64,000 nucleotides of DNA. It comes from Prescottella defluvii. Lineage in GTDB: Bacteria > Actinomycetota > Actinomycetes > Mycobacteriales > Mycobacteriaceae. Shown one piece after another: positions 27,702 to 35,382 of the stretch (the stretch's first letter is position 1; every line of letters begins with the position of its first letter). A program made the position numbers and the translations under genes. A model generated the notes under the pieces. That model made no database searches. It saw only the letters and a program-made list of their open reading frames with translations, and was not told where the DNA came from. Location of the stretch: contig NZ_JPOC01000069.1 in the NCBI RefSeq assembly GCF_000738775.1, positions 1 through 64,000 on the forward strand, written 5' to 3'.

Positions 27702-28340
27702 ATGCCCCGCCTTCGTGAGGTCCCCCGCGCCGAGGTGACCGACGAGAAGATCCTCTTCTTCTACGACCGACTGTTCGGCCCCGACAAGGATCCCGCCGTC
27801 GACCACGGCACCATCCACGCCACCCCCGGCGACTGGTGGACCGTCTTCGCCCAGTCCTCCGACGTATTCCGGCACGCGGTACGCGGGTTCGCCCTCTACC
27901 GCAACGCCAGCCTCGACCCGCTGCTGCGCGAACTCGGCCAGGCCCGCGCCGGCTACGCCCGCGGCAGCCAGTTCGTCTTCTCCCAGCACTGCAAGCAGAT
28001 GCGCTCCCTCGGCGCGACCGAGGAGAAGATCGCGGCCCTCCCGCACTGGCAGATCAGCGACTTGTTCTCCGACATCGAGCGTGCCGTACTCGCCTACACC
28101 GACGGGCTCGTCCACGACGGCGGACGAGTCCCCGACGAGGTGTTCGCGGTCCTCCAGGCACACCTGTCGGACAAGGAGATCATGGAACTGACGTACATCA
28201 CCTGCATGTACGACATGCACGCCACGATCTGCCGCGCACTGCGACTCGAGTTCGACGACCGCCCCGAGCTGATCGAGGAAGTTCGTATCCCCGAAGGCGT
28301 CGTCGTCGCCGACCTCTCCGCCGACCTGGCCGGGGAGTAG
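27702..28340 (+). CDS. Carboxymuconolactone decarboxylase/AhpD-family protein
   Basis: 212 aa all-helical CMD-like protein. The core region ELGQARAGYARGSQFVFSQHCKQMRSLGATEEKIAAL has the typical spacing of this family but only the single Cys-containing SQHCKQ element rather than CxxC, so a peroxidase role is less likely. The N-terminal PRLREVPRAEVTDE and late MELTYITCMYDMHATICRAL are also typical. Such proteins often sit in aromatic and ketone degradation operons without a proven reaction. It starts 19 bp after the VOC stop with AAAGGA upstream. I infer it works on the same intermediate as the VOC protein. Confidence 0.78.
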   Translation: MPRLREVPRAEVTDEKILFFYDRLFGPDKDPAVDHGTIHATPGDWWTVFAQSSDVFRHAVRGFALYRNASLDPLLRELGQARAGYARGSQFVFSQHCKQMRSLGATEEKIAALPHWQISDLFSDIERAVLAYTDGLVHDGGRVPDEVFAVLQAHLSDKEIMELTYITCMYDMHATICRALRLEFDDRPELIEEVRIPEGVVVADLSADLAGE

Positions 28341-28391
28341 CCCACTCCGGTGCGGAAAACCCCTCCGCTCCCAGCTATCCAAGGATGAACT

Positions 28392-28688
28392 ATGGAACTT
28401 GTCGCTGTCCTGGAACTGACGTTCAAGCCGGACTCCCTCGAGTCGGCGCGCACCGTGATGGCGCGGGTGCTCACGGAGACTCGCCAGTTTCCCGGTTGCA
28501 TCTCCGTGAAGTCGGTCGTCGATAGCAAGCACCCCAACACCTGGCGTTTCGTCGAAACCTGGGAATCGGCCGAGCACGACGCCGAGTACCGCAAGTTCCG
28601 AGCCGGAGAGGGAGCCATCACCGATCTCGGCCCGCTGCTCGCAGGCGCACCGTCGCTCACCACGGGAACCGTCGACCCGGGACTGTGA
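28392..28688 (+). CDS. ABM-domain (antibiotic biosynthesis monooxygenase-like) protein
   Basis: 98 aa single ferredoxin-like ABM domain. ELVAVLELTFKPDSLESA, the PGCISVKSVVDSKHPNT strand pair and WRFVETWESAEHDAEYRK match the small dimeric ABM family, which includes cofactor-free monooxygenases and heme-degrading proteins. It is last gene of the VOC operon, 51 bp behind the decarboxylase-like gene, and is followed by a strong bidirectional hairpin. Its function in the pathway is not known. Confidence 0.75.
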   Translation: MELVAVLELTFKPDSLESARTVMARVLTETRQFPGCISVKSVVDSKHPNTWRFVETWESAEHDAEYRKFRAGEGAITDLGPLLAGAPSLTTGTVDPGL

Positions 28689-28715
28689 TCGACCGGCCGC
28701 CGGCCGTTCAACGAT

Positions 28716-28752
28716 GAAGGTCCCCTGCTGGAATCACCAGCAGGGGACCTTC
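28716..28752. terminator. Bidirectional terminator between convergent operons
   Basis: A perfect 16-bp stem (28716-28731 with 28737-28752) closes a 5-nt loop in the 80-bp gap between the ABM gene and the convergent CaiB gene. The stem starts with GAAGG and ends with CCTTC, giving short A/T-richer edges. Confidence 0.85.
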
Positions 28753-28768
28753 GTCGTCCGTGGCAGCG

Positions 28769-29983
28769 TCAGCTCGTCGCCTGGGCCGCGGTCCCGGCCG
28801 ACTGCAGGTCCGCCCATTGGCCGTCATCGACGCCGGCCAGCGTGGCGAGGACCTCACGGGTGTGTTCACCGAGACCCGGCCCCGGCGCGGGAGTGGCCGG
28901 CTGGGACCGGGAGAACTTGGGTACGACACCGGCGGCGGGCACCGCCACCCCGAACTGATTGACGAGGCGCACCACCATGTCGCGCGCGGCGTAGTGCGGA
29001 TCGGCGAGCATGTCCGGAGCGGTGTAGATGCGACCGGCCGGAACGCCGCTGTCCTCCATGATCTTCAACAGCACATCGGAACCCACCGTCGATGTCCAGG
29101 CACCGATGATGCCGTCGATCTCGGCCATGTTGTCGCCGCGCGGGCCGTGCTCGGCAAACCTCGGGTCGTCCGCCAGCTCGGGCCGGCCCATCGCGGTGCA
29201 GAGTCTGCGGAAGACGTTGTCGGCGTTGGCTGCGATGATCACTTCGGCTCCGTCGGATGTGGGGTACACATTCGACGGCGCCACACGGGGCAGCACCGAT
29301 CCGGTACGGCCGCGGGTGACACCGGCGATTTCGTGGTCGGCCATCGTCGATTCCATCAGGGCCGCGACCGCCTCGTAGATCGCGACGTCCACCTCCTGGC
29401 CCCGGCCACTGACCGAGCGCTCGTGGATTGCGGCGAGCGTTCCGATCACGGCGAACAGGGCTGCCAGGGAATCGCCGAGGCTGATGCCGACGCGGGTGGG
29501 GGGAAGCTCGGGATTACCCGTCGTGTGCCGGATGCCACCCATCGCCTCGCCGACACTGCCGAAACCGGCGTCCGTCGAACGTGGTCCGTTCTGACCGAAT
29601 CCCGAGACGTGGACGAGGATGATGCGCGGGTTGATTGCGGAGAGGGTCGCGTAGTCGAGTTCCCACTTCGCAAGCGTGCCGGGACGGAAGTTCTCGAGGA
29701 CGATGTCAGCTTCGGCGACCAGTTTGCGGATCAGGTCCCGGCCCTCGGGCTGACGCAGGTCGATCGCCACCGACTTCTTGTTACGCGCGATGGAGGGCCA
29801 CCACAGGCTTTCACCGTCGACCGTGACGCCCCACCGACGCATCGAGTCACCGGATGCGGGCGCCTCGACCTTGAGTACCTCAGCCCCGTAATCACCCAAG
29901 AGCTGCCCCGCGAAGGGGCCGGCAATGAAACTCCCCAGTTCGAGCACGCGCAGGCCGCTGAGCGGACCAGAAGATGTAGCCAT
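28769..29983 (-). CDS. CaiB/BaiF-family CoA transferase
   Basis: 404 aa type III CoA transferase. Conserved segments are GLRVLELGSFIAGPFAGQLLGDYGAEVLKVE, WWPSIARNKKSVAIDLR, ENFRPGTLAKWELDY and HVSGFGQNGPRS; a conserved Asp in GISLGDSLAALFAV fits the acyl-anhydride-forming aspartate. It moves CoA between an acyl-CoA donor (often succinyl-CoA) and an organic acid. ATG at 29983; the site GATTGTACACAATC lies only 5 bp before it, so the leader must be very short. Divergent from the GntR gene. The linked HMG-CoA-lyase-like gene suggests a branched dicarboxylic acid as acceptor, which is inference. Confidence 0.85.
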   Translation of the reverse strand: MATSSGPLSGLRVLELGSFIAGPFAGQLLGDYGAEVLKVEAPASGDSMRRWGVTVDGESLWWPSIARNKKSVAIDLRQPEGRDLIRKLVAEADIVLENFRPGTLAKWELDYATLSAINPRIILVHVSGFGQNGPRSTDAGFGSVGEAMGGIRHTTGNPELPPTRVGISLGDSLAALFAVIGTLAAIHERSVSGRGQEVDVAIYEAVAALMESTMADHEIAGVTRGRTGSVLPRVAPSNVYPTSDGAEVIIAANADNVFRRLCTAMGRPELADDPRFAEHGPRGDNMAEIDGIIGAWTSTVGSDVLLKIMEDSGVPAGRIYTAPDMLADPHYAARDMVVRLVNQFGVAVPAAGVVPKFSRSQPATPAPGPGLGEHTREVLATLAGVDDGQWADLQSAGTAAQATS

Positions 29984-29988
29984 GCGCC

Positions 29989-30002
29989 GATTGTACACAA
30001 TC
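29989..30002. promoter_or_regulatory. GntR operator candidate, CaiB/GntR intergenic region
   Basis: GATTGTACACAATC consists of perfect 6-bp arms GATTGT/ACAATC around AC. It lies 5 bp upstream of the CaiB start and 113 bp before the GntR start. Related sites precede the lyase (31744-31766) and ligase (32224-32237). The TTGT..ACAA core is typical for FCD-type GntR repressors. Confidence 0.7.
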
Positions 30003-30115
30003 CAGCCCAGCATCGCCCGATAATCGCGGATACCAGGCCTCTCTGCATACAACTGTCGATGAGGGGTCGGGATAGGCTTGCCGGGAATCGGCCCGACACA
30101 CGACAAAGAGGCACC

Positions 30116-30889
30116 GTGGCAACCACACCGCAGGCACCAGGCCAGGTCGCCTACTCCCAGATTCGCCAAGCGATCGTCGAGGGGCGCTACCGACCGGGTC
30201 AACGCCTGATCGAACAACGGATCGCCGAGCAGTTCGCGCTGTCTCGTACACCCGTGCGCGAGGCGCTTCGACGGCTCGAGGCCGAGGGGCTCGTCCTCAG
30301 CGAGCCGAACCGGGGAGCCGTCGTCCGCACCCTGTCGAGGGCCGACGTATCGGATATGTACGGTCTGCGCGCCCGACTCGAGGCCTACGCCGCCGAGCTC
30401 GCGGCCGAGCGCATCGACCCCGCCGAGCGGGAGCTTCTCGACGCGGGAATCGAGGCCTTCGCCCTGGCCCTGGCCTCCACTCCTGCCGATGCGGTCGATC
30501 GGGTTCGCGCCGTGGACACTGCGAACAGCCAGATCCATCGGGCCATCATGGCCGCCGCCAGGCACGAGCGGTTGAGCCGCCTACTCGAGAGCACTACCGA
30601 CGTACCGCTCGTCTTCCAGGCGTTCCGCCAATACGATCGCGGCCAGACGGAGCGATCACACCTGTTCCACCAACTCATCCGCGACGCGATCGTCGACGGC
30701 GACGGCCGACGCGCATCAGCCCTGATGTACGAGCATGTCCTGCAGGGCCGCGACGTGCTTCTCGCCCACCTCGCAGCGACCAGCAGCGACGAGGTGGACG
30801 AGCTGTTCGGCACGTCAGCGCGGAAAGCCGCCCGCACGAGCGAGCTGACCGGGAACCGGGGCGCCGAGAACACCGCCGAGCCAGTCTGA
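30116..30889 (+). CDS. GntR-family regulator, FCD subfamily
   Basis: 257 aa. The N-terminal winged helix (YSQIRQAIVEGRYRPGQRLIEQRIAEQFALSRTPVREALRRLEAEGLV) is at residues 13-75, and the C-terminal FCD helical domain (YGLRARLEAYAAELAAERI, NSQIHRAIMAAARHERLSRLL, HLFHQLIRDAIVDGD) holds His and Asp positions that bind a metal and an organic acid in relatives. GTG start at 30116 after AAAGAGG. Its last 75 bp overlap the convergent lyase gene. Three GATTGT..ACAATC sites in the next 2.2 kb define its probable regulon: CoA transferase, lyase, ligase and lactonase. Confidence 0.87.
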   Translation: MATTPQAPGQVAYSQIRQAIVEGRYRPGQRLIEQRIAEQFALSRTPVREALRRLEAEGLVLSEPNRGAVVRTLSRADVSDMYGLRARLEAYAAELAAERIDPAERELLDAGIEAFALALASTPADAVDRVRAVDTANSQIHRAIMAAARHERLSRLLESTTDVPLVFQAFRQYDRGQTERSHLFHQLIRDAIVDGDGRRASALMYEHVLQGRDVLLAHLAATSSDEVDELFGTSARKAARTSELTGNRGAENTAEPV

Positions 30890-31699
30890 CGCCTCGATCA
30901 ACTCGGACAGCCGGGCGCCCGACGGAATCCCACTGCGGTCGAGGAGATAGACCAGGTCCTCGGTCGCGATGTTGCCGGTGGCGTCCGGAGCAAACGGGCA
31001 TCCGCCGATCCCGCCGATCGAGGAATCCAGCACTGTCACACCGGCATCGATCGCCGCGACCGCGTTCGCGTAGCCGGTGTTGCGGGTGTTGTGGAAGTGG
31101 CAGCGCAGCCGAACGCCGGGCGCCGCTGCCGCGGTCCCCGCAACCAATCGGGCGACCTGGGCGGGCACCCCGACCCCGATGGTGTCGGCCAGCGCAATCT
31201 CGTCCACCCCCAACTCGGCCACCTGCCCCGCCAGGGCGAGGACCGCGGCTTCGGGAACCTCCCCCTCGAACGGGCAACCGAAGGCGGTGGCGATGGTGAC
31301 CGACACGCCGACGCCGGCGGCGCGGGCATCGTCGACGAGATCACGCACCGTGTGCACCGAGTCCGCGACCGACATCCGCTGGTTGCGCAGACTGAAGGTC
31401 TCGGACGCCACGACAACACAATTGACCTCGTTCACACCCGCCGCCACCGCGCGGTCGAAACCGCGGCGATTGAGCACGAGGCCGCTGTACGAGACATCGG
31501 CACGGCGCGGAACCCCCGCCATGACTGCCTCCGCATCGGCCATCTGCGGCACCGCGGCCGGGTGCACGAAGCTGGTGGCCTCGATTCGACGCAAGCCAGA
31601 CGCGATGGCGCGCTCGATGAGCGCGATCTTGTCGGCCGTCGAAACGTGCACCGCCTCGTTCTGCAGCCCGTCGCGGGGGCTCACCTCCACGATCTCCAC
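30815..31699 (-). CDS. Hydroxymethylglutaryl-CoA lyase-like enzyme
   Basis: 294 aa DRE-TIM metallolyase. It begins VEIVEVSPRDGLQNEAVHV, the metal-binding motif of HMG-CoA lyases. Later blocks are HFHNTRNTGYANAVAAIDAGV and SSIGGIGGCPFAPDATGNIATEDLVYLL with the catalytic cysteine. It cleaves HMG-CoA, or a related 3-hydroxy-3-alkyl dicarboxyl-CoA, to acetyl-CoA and an oxo acid. The GTG at 31699 is taken because GGAAGGGG precedes it; an ATG at 31753 would sit inside the GntR operator. The 3' end overlaps the convergent GntR gene by 75 bp. Confidence 0.87.
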   Translation of the reverse strand: MEIVEVSPRDGLQNEAVHVSTADKIALIERAIASGLRRIEATSFVHPAAVPQMADAEAVMAGVPRRADVSYSGLVLNRRGFDRAVAAGVNEVNCVVVASETFSLRNQRMSVADSVHTVRDLVDDARAAGVGVSVTIATAFGCPFEGEVPEAAVLALAGQVAELGVDEIALADTIGVGVPAQVARLVAGTAAAAPGVRLRCHFHNTRNTGYANAVAAIDAGVTVLDSSIGGIGGCPFAPDATGNIATEDLVYLLDRSGIPSGARLSELIEASDWLGGVLGAPVPGQLARAGGFPR

Positions 31700-31743
31700 G
31701 GCGCGTCCCCTTCCGTTGCAACTCTGTTCAGCGAACCACACAC

Positions 31744-31766
31744 GATTGTACACATTGTATACAATG
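31744..31766. promoter_or_regulatory. GntR operator before the lyase
   Basis: CATTGTATACAATG (31753-31766) is a perfect 14-bp palindrome, and an extra half site GATTGT (31744-31749) abuts it. It lies 45-67 bp upstream of the lyase start and matches the sites at 29989 and 32224. Confidence 0.75.
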
Positions 31767-32223
31767 CGATCACATCAGGTGGTGGACCACGGACCAGGAC
31801 TCGACGGGAACACAGTCCGTCGCCGAACCGTCACGGTCGACAACTGCATCGCCGCACTCGCGCGGCGTCTGCACCTCACGACCCCCCGCACCGCCTTGCG
31901 GCACCACGCTGCAGGTAATGATTCCACCCCGCCGGCGCTAGTGGGTTCCGACTCCGAGACTCCCCGATGCGTCCAGTGCGCCAACAGTATTGAATGCGCG
32001 TGACGGACCTGCTTGCAGCGGGCGGAGTGACCCGCGCGAGCCTTCACTCCCGGACTCCATCGCCGCCCCGCCCCGTCCGGCAAGGGCCCGGTCGCGAGGC
32101 GCAACCCATCCGCACTCCGGGGCCACCCCACGGCCCGGTTTCCATACAGTCCGTCGGCCATCAGACCGGAAAGTTTCCATCCGTTTCGGGAATCCACTTG
32201 TGACCTGTGGCACTTGCGCGTTA
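31767..32223. other. Intergenic stretch with no recognised gene
   Basis: 457 bp between the lyase operator and the ligase operator. Open frames exist on both strands, but none resembles a known family or has a convincing ribosome site. It may hold the remnant of a lost gene; I see nothing firm in it. Confidence 0.4.
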
Positions 32224-32237
32224 GATTGTGTGCAATC
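32224..32237. promoter_or_regulatory. GntR operator before the ligase
   Basis: GATTGTGTGCAATC has arms GATTGT/GCAATC that match in 5 of 6 pairs and align with the other two GATTGT..ACAATC sites. It ends 38 bp upstream of the ligase ATG, close to the expected transcription start. Confidence 0.65.
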
Positions 32238-32275
32238 CGCGCTCGCTCGGCCTCGTCCTGACTGGAGTCCCCCAC

Positions 32276-33811
32276 ATGCTTTACAGCGATCTTCTGCGGC
32301 GAAACGCCGTTCGCTTCCGCAATCGGACCGCGCTCGCGATGGACGATGGATCGGACTCCCGGACCTACGCCGAGCTCTACCAGCGTGCCCTGCGCCTGGC
32401 CAACGGTCTGAGCGGCCTAGCCGCGCCCGGTGATCGAGTTGCACTGCTGTCCGAGAACAACCTCGAGTACGTCGAGGCCTACTACGGCGTCCCGAGCGCC
32501 GGCATGGTTCTGACCCTGCTCAACTACCGGCTGCACCCCAAGGAATGGGTCTGGATCCTGAACGACTCGGGGGCCCGCGTGCTGATCGTGGAGTCGAAGT
32601 TCCTGGAGGTGATCGCGGACCACCGCTCCGAACTCACGAGCGTCGAGCACATCATCGTGATCGGGGAGAAAGCCACGGGTTTCACGCCGTACGAGAACGT
32701 CCTGCAGTCCGCGTCGACCATTGCCCCACGGCTGCAGATCAGCGACGACGACGACGCCTGGCTCCTGTACACCAGCGGAACAACCGGTAAGCCCAAGGGT
32801 GCTCGGCTCAGCCATCGCAACCTCAACACCGCGTTGGTCCAGTCCGCGATCGAATACGACCCGCGACCGGACACCTGCTTCCTCAACCCCCTGCCGCTCT
32901 GCCACATCGCCGGCTACCTGACCCCGCTCCACCAGTTCCACGGCGGCTCGGTCCTGATGATGACCGGCTGGGATCCCGAGCGGTGGATGCAGTTGGTGCG
33001 GGATCACCGCGTGACGAGCGCCGGGCTCGTTCCGACGATGGTGCAGATGCTGCTGACCCACCCGAAGATCAACGACTACGACCTCGGCAGCCTGGAGTGG
33101 TTGGGCTACGGCGCGTCGAAGATTCCCGCAGACGTGCTGCGCCACACCATCGATCAGTTCGGCCCGATCGTGTACGCGGGCATGGGCATGACGGAACTCG
33201 GCGGCAACATGCTCACGCTCGACAAGGCCGCACACGTCCGGGCGGCTCACGGCGAGGAGCATCTGCTCAACGCCGTCGGGAAGCCGATGTCCCTGGTCGA
33301 TGTCCGCGTCGTCGATCCGTTCGGAGAAGACTGCGCGACCGGCGAGGTCGGGGAGATCGTGGTGCAGGGCGATCAGGTGACCAAGGGCTACTTCGGCAAT
33401 CCCGAGGCGGACGGCCAGGCGTTCAGGGACGGCTGGTTCCACACCGGGGACCTGGCCCACCAGGACGAGGAGGGCTTCCTCTACATCGTCGATCGCGCCA
33501 AGGACATGATCATCTCGGGCGGCGAGAACGTGTACTCCAGCGAGGTCGAGAACGCGATCTACACCCACCCCGACGTCCTCGAAGCCGCGGTCATCGGAAC
33601 ACCCGACGAGAAGTGGGGCGAGCTCGTCACCGCTGTCGTCGTCCGCAAGCCCGGGACCCAGCTGACCGCCGACGACGTGGTCGGCAGTTGCAGGTCCCAG
33701 CTCGCCACCTTCAAGCAGCCCCGCAAGGTCGTCTTCGTCGACGAGATGCCCCAGACCGTCAGCGGCAAGATCCGCAAGAACGTTCTGCGGGAACAGTTCT
33801 CTGACAACTGA
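32276..33811 (+). CDS. Acyl-CoA synthetase (AMP-dependent)
   Basis: 511 aa ANL ligase. The P-loop LLYTSGTTGKPKGARLSH is near residue 165, GMGMTELGGNML forms A5, and GWFHTGDLAHQDEEGFLYIVDRAKDMIISGGENVYSSEVE and the terminal PQTVSGKIRKNVLR carry the C-terminal domain and catalytic lysine. ATG at 32276 with GGAG upstream. It is co-transcribed with a lactonase-like gene 36 bp on. With a GntR site in its promoter it belongs with the CoA transferase and lyase, perhaps activating the first acid of the route. Medium-chain or aromatic acids are both possible. Confidence 0.88.
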   Translation: MLYSDLLRRNAVRFRNRTALAMDDGSDSRTYAELYQRALRLANGLSGLAAPGDRVALLSENNLEYVEAYYGVPSAGMVLTLLNYRLHPKEWVWILNDSGARVLIVESKFLEVIADHRSELTSVEHIIVIGEKATGFTPYENVLQSASTIAPRLQISDDDDAWLLYTSGTTGKPKGARLSHRNLNTALVQSAIEYDPRPDTCFLNPLPLCHIAGYLTPLHQFHGGSVLMMTGWDPERWMQLVRDHRVTSAGLVPTMVQMLLTHPKINDYDLGSLEWLGYGASKIPADVLRHTIDQFGPIVYAGMGMTELGGNMLTLDKAAHVRAAHGEEHLLNAVGKPMSLVDVRVVDPFGEDCATGEVGEIVVQGDQVTKGYFGNPEADGQAFRDGWFHTGDLAHQDEEGFLYIVDRAKDMIISGGENVYSSEVENAIYTHPDVLEAAVIGTPDEKWGELVTAVVVRKPGTQLTADDVVGSCRSQLATFKQPRKVVFVDEMPQTVSGKIRKNVLREQFSDN

Positions 33812-33847
33812 CACACCACCCATGGCGCACGAACCGAGGAGAACCCG

Positions 33848-34786
33848 ATGTCTTTCAACGTAGTCACGACCGGCCTCAAGTTCCCTGAAGGCCCGGTGGC
33901 ACTGCCCGGCGGCGACGTGTTGGTCGTCGAGATCCATCGCGGCACGCTCACCCGCGTATCCCCCGACGGCACCACCACGGTGGTCGCCGAAGTCGGCGGC
34001 GGCCCCAACGGCGCCGCGATCGGCCCCGACGGTCGCGCGTACATCGCCAACTGCGGAGGGATGAACGCCACCGAAGCCTACGGTTACGTCTTCGCCGGCG
34101 GGACCCCCGACGACTACACCGGGGGCAGCATTCAAGCCGTCGACCTCGAAACCGGCGAGGTCGAGACGCTCTACACCGAGTGCGACGGCATCGCCCTTCG
34201 CGGCCCCAACGACATCGTCTTCGACGCGCACGGCGGCTTCTACTTCACCGACCACGGCAAGAGCGATGGCCTGACGACCGATCACGGCCGCGTCTACTAC
34301 GGCACCATCGACGGTTCGTCCATCCGTCTGGTCGCCGCGGAAATGCACGGCCCCAACGGAATCGGGATTTCCCCCGACGGCACCCGCCTCTACGTCAGCG
34401 AAACCTACACCGCGCGCGTCTGGTGGTGGGAGGTCACCGGCCCGGGTGAAGTCGTCGGTGGCCTCACGCTCGCCGGCTCCGGCGGGGGCAACTTCCTCTA
34501 CGGATCGCCGGACTTCCGCTACTTCGATTCGCTCGGCGTCGAGGCGGACGGCAACATCTGCGTCGCGTCACTGGCCACCCCCGGCATCTGCGTGATCAGT
34601 CCGGACGGCGAGTTGGTCGAGTTCGTCGGCATCGACACCGACGGCGACCCCGGGATCACGAACATCTGCTGGGGAGGGCAGGACATGCGGACGGCGTACG
34701 TCACCGCCTCGAGCACCGGCAAGCTGCTCCGATTCGACTGGCCCCGAGCCGGTCTGGTTCTCAACAACCAGGCCGTGCCGGTCTGA
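33848..34786 (+). CDS. SMP-30/gluconolactonase-family lactonase
   Basis: 312 aa six-bladed beta-propeller. Repeating blades are visible (KFPEGPVALPGGDVLVVEIHRGTLTRV, GGGPNGAAIGPDGRAYIANCGG, GPNDIVFDAHGGFYFTDHG, GPNGIGISPDGTRLYVSETYTARVWWWE). Conserved Glu, Asn and Asp residues in these (PEG, GPND, PDG) supply the divalent metal site. It probably opens a lactone to a hydroxy acid, which the ligase upstream could activate. GAGGAGA precedes the ATG. Last gene of its operon, followed by a strong hairpin. Confidence 0.85.
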   Translation: MSFNVVTTGLKFPEGPVALPGGDVLVVEIHRGTLTRVSPDGTTTVVAEVGGGPNGAAIGPDGRAYIANCGGMNATEAYGYVFAGGTPDDYTGGSIQAVDLETGEVETLYTECDGIALRGPNDIVFDAHGGFYFTDHGKSDGLTTDHGRVYYGTIDGSSIRLVAAEMHGPNGIGISPDGTRLYVSETYTARVWWWEVTGPGEVVGGLTLAGSGGGNFLYGSPDFRYFDSLGVEADGNICVASLATPGICVISPDGELVEFVGIDTDGDPGITNICWGGQDMRTAYVTASSTGKLLRFDWPRAGLVLNNQAVPV

Positions 34787-34800
34787 CAACCCCGTCGTCG

Positions 34801-34853
34801 ACGAACCCCCGTGGCGGCCCGCCACCTTCCGGTCGGGCCGCCCGGGGGTTCGT
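34801..34853. terminator. Hairpin between convergent lactonase and small-protein genes
   Basis: About 20 bases (34801-34821) pair with 34834-34853 with a single bulge around a 12-nt loop. It starts 14 bp after the lactonase stop and reaches the stop of the opposite gene, so it can end both transcripts. Confidence 0.75.
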
Positions 34854-35161
34854 CAGCTGTACCCGATGTGGGCGCGAATCGCGCCGTCGGCCCGCACCCA
34901 GCCCTTGCCGCGCGCGTACTTCCGCATCGCCTCGAAACCGGGCCGCCAATCGTCGCCGGCCCCATCCGCTTCCGCCAGACGCGTGACCGCCTCGGCGGAT
35001 ATCCAGGCGTGCCCATCAGCGGTCTCGCCCACCCCTGCGGACGCGAGAGTCTCTCCCACCCTGTCGATCTCGGTGCCGACCGGTGCGCGCACCGCGAAGT
35101 CGGTGAAGATCTCCCGATTCTCCAGCCGGACGGCGCCGAACTCGTCTACCACCAATTGCAT
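34853..35161 (-). CDS. Small protein of unknown function
   Basis: 102 aa, acidic in the first half, soluble, no signal peptide or membrane helix. It begins MQLVVDEFGAVRLENREIF, has a middle AWISAEAVTRLAEADGAGDDWRPGFEAM and ends in a basic KYARGKGWVRADGAIRAHIGY. I recognise no family. ATG at 35161 is preceded by GAGGATC. It lies divergent from the TetR-controlled flavin monooxygenase and convergent with the lactonase. Coding appears genuine from start, codon use and the terminator at its end; role unknown. Confidence 0.55.
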   Translation of the reverse strand: MQLVVDEFGAVRLENREIFTDFAVRAPVGTEIDRVGETLASAGVGETADGHAWISAEAVTRLAEADGAGDDWRPGFEAMRKYARGKGWVRADGAIRAHIGYS

Positions 35162-35310
35162 GACTGATCCTCGATCCTGAGTGTGATGTGCGGCAGGCGG
35201 AGACTCTAGATCGTCCTCGTCTCGGAACTCAAGCGCGGGATCCGACCGCGACCCAGTCCGGCATGAACTCGAGATCGTCAGCGTGGTAGCAACTTTCGGT
35301 GGTTTCACCC

Positions 35311-35350
35311 TTGACGGGAGAAAAAACTAAAACTAACGTCACTTTTAGAT
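35311..35350 (+). promoter_or_regulatory. Promoter and TetR operator of the flavin monooxygenase
   Basis: TTGACG (35311-35316) and TAACGT (35334-35339) with a 17-bp spacer form a good promoter. AAAACTAACGTCACTTTT (35328-35345) is a near-palindrome over the -10. Its TAACGTCA[C/G]TTTT core recurs at 37803-37815 before the flavin reductase. The TetR gene at 36446 lies between the two. Confidence 0.7.
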
Positions 35351-35382
35351 TTTGTGAACCCCGCCACCGAAAGGACCCTCAC

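Noticed and set aside
32417-34348. 643-codon minus-strand frame over the ligase and lactonase
   Set aside because: Antisense shadow; both + strand proteins have complete motifs.
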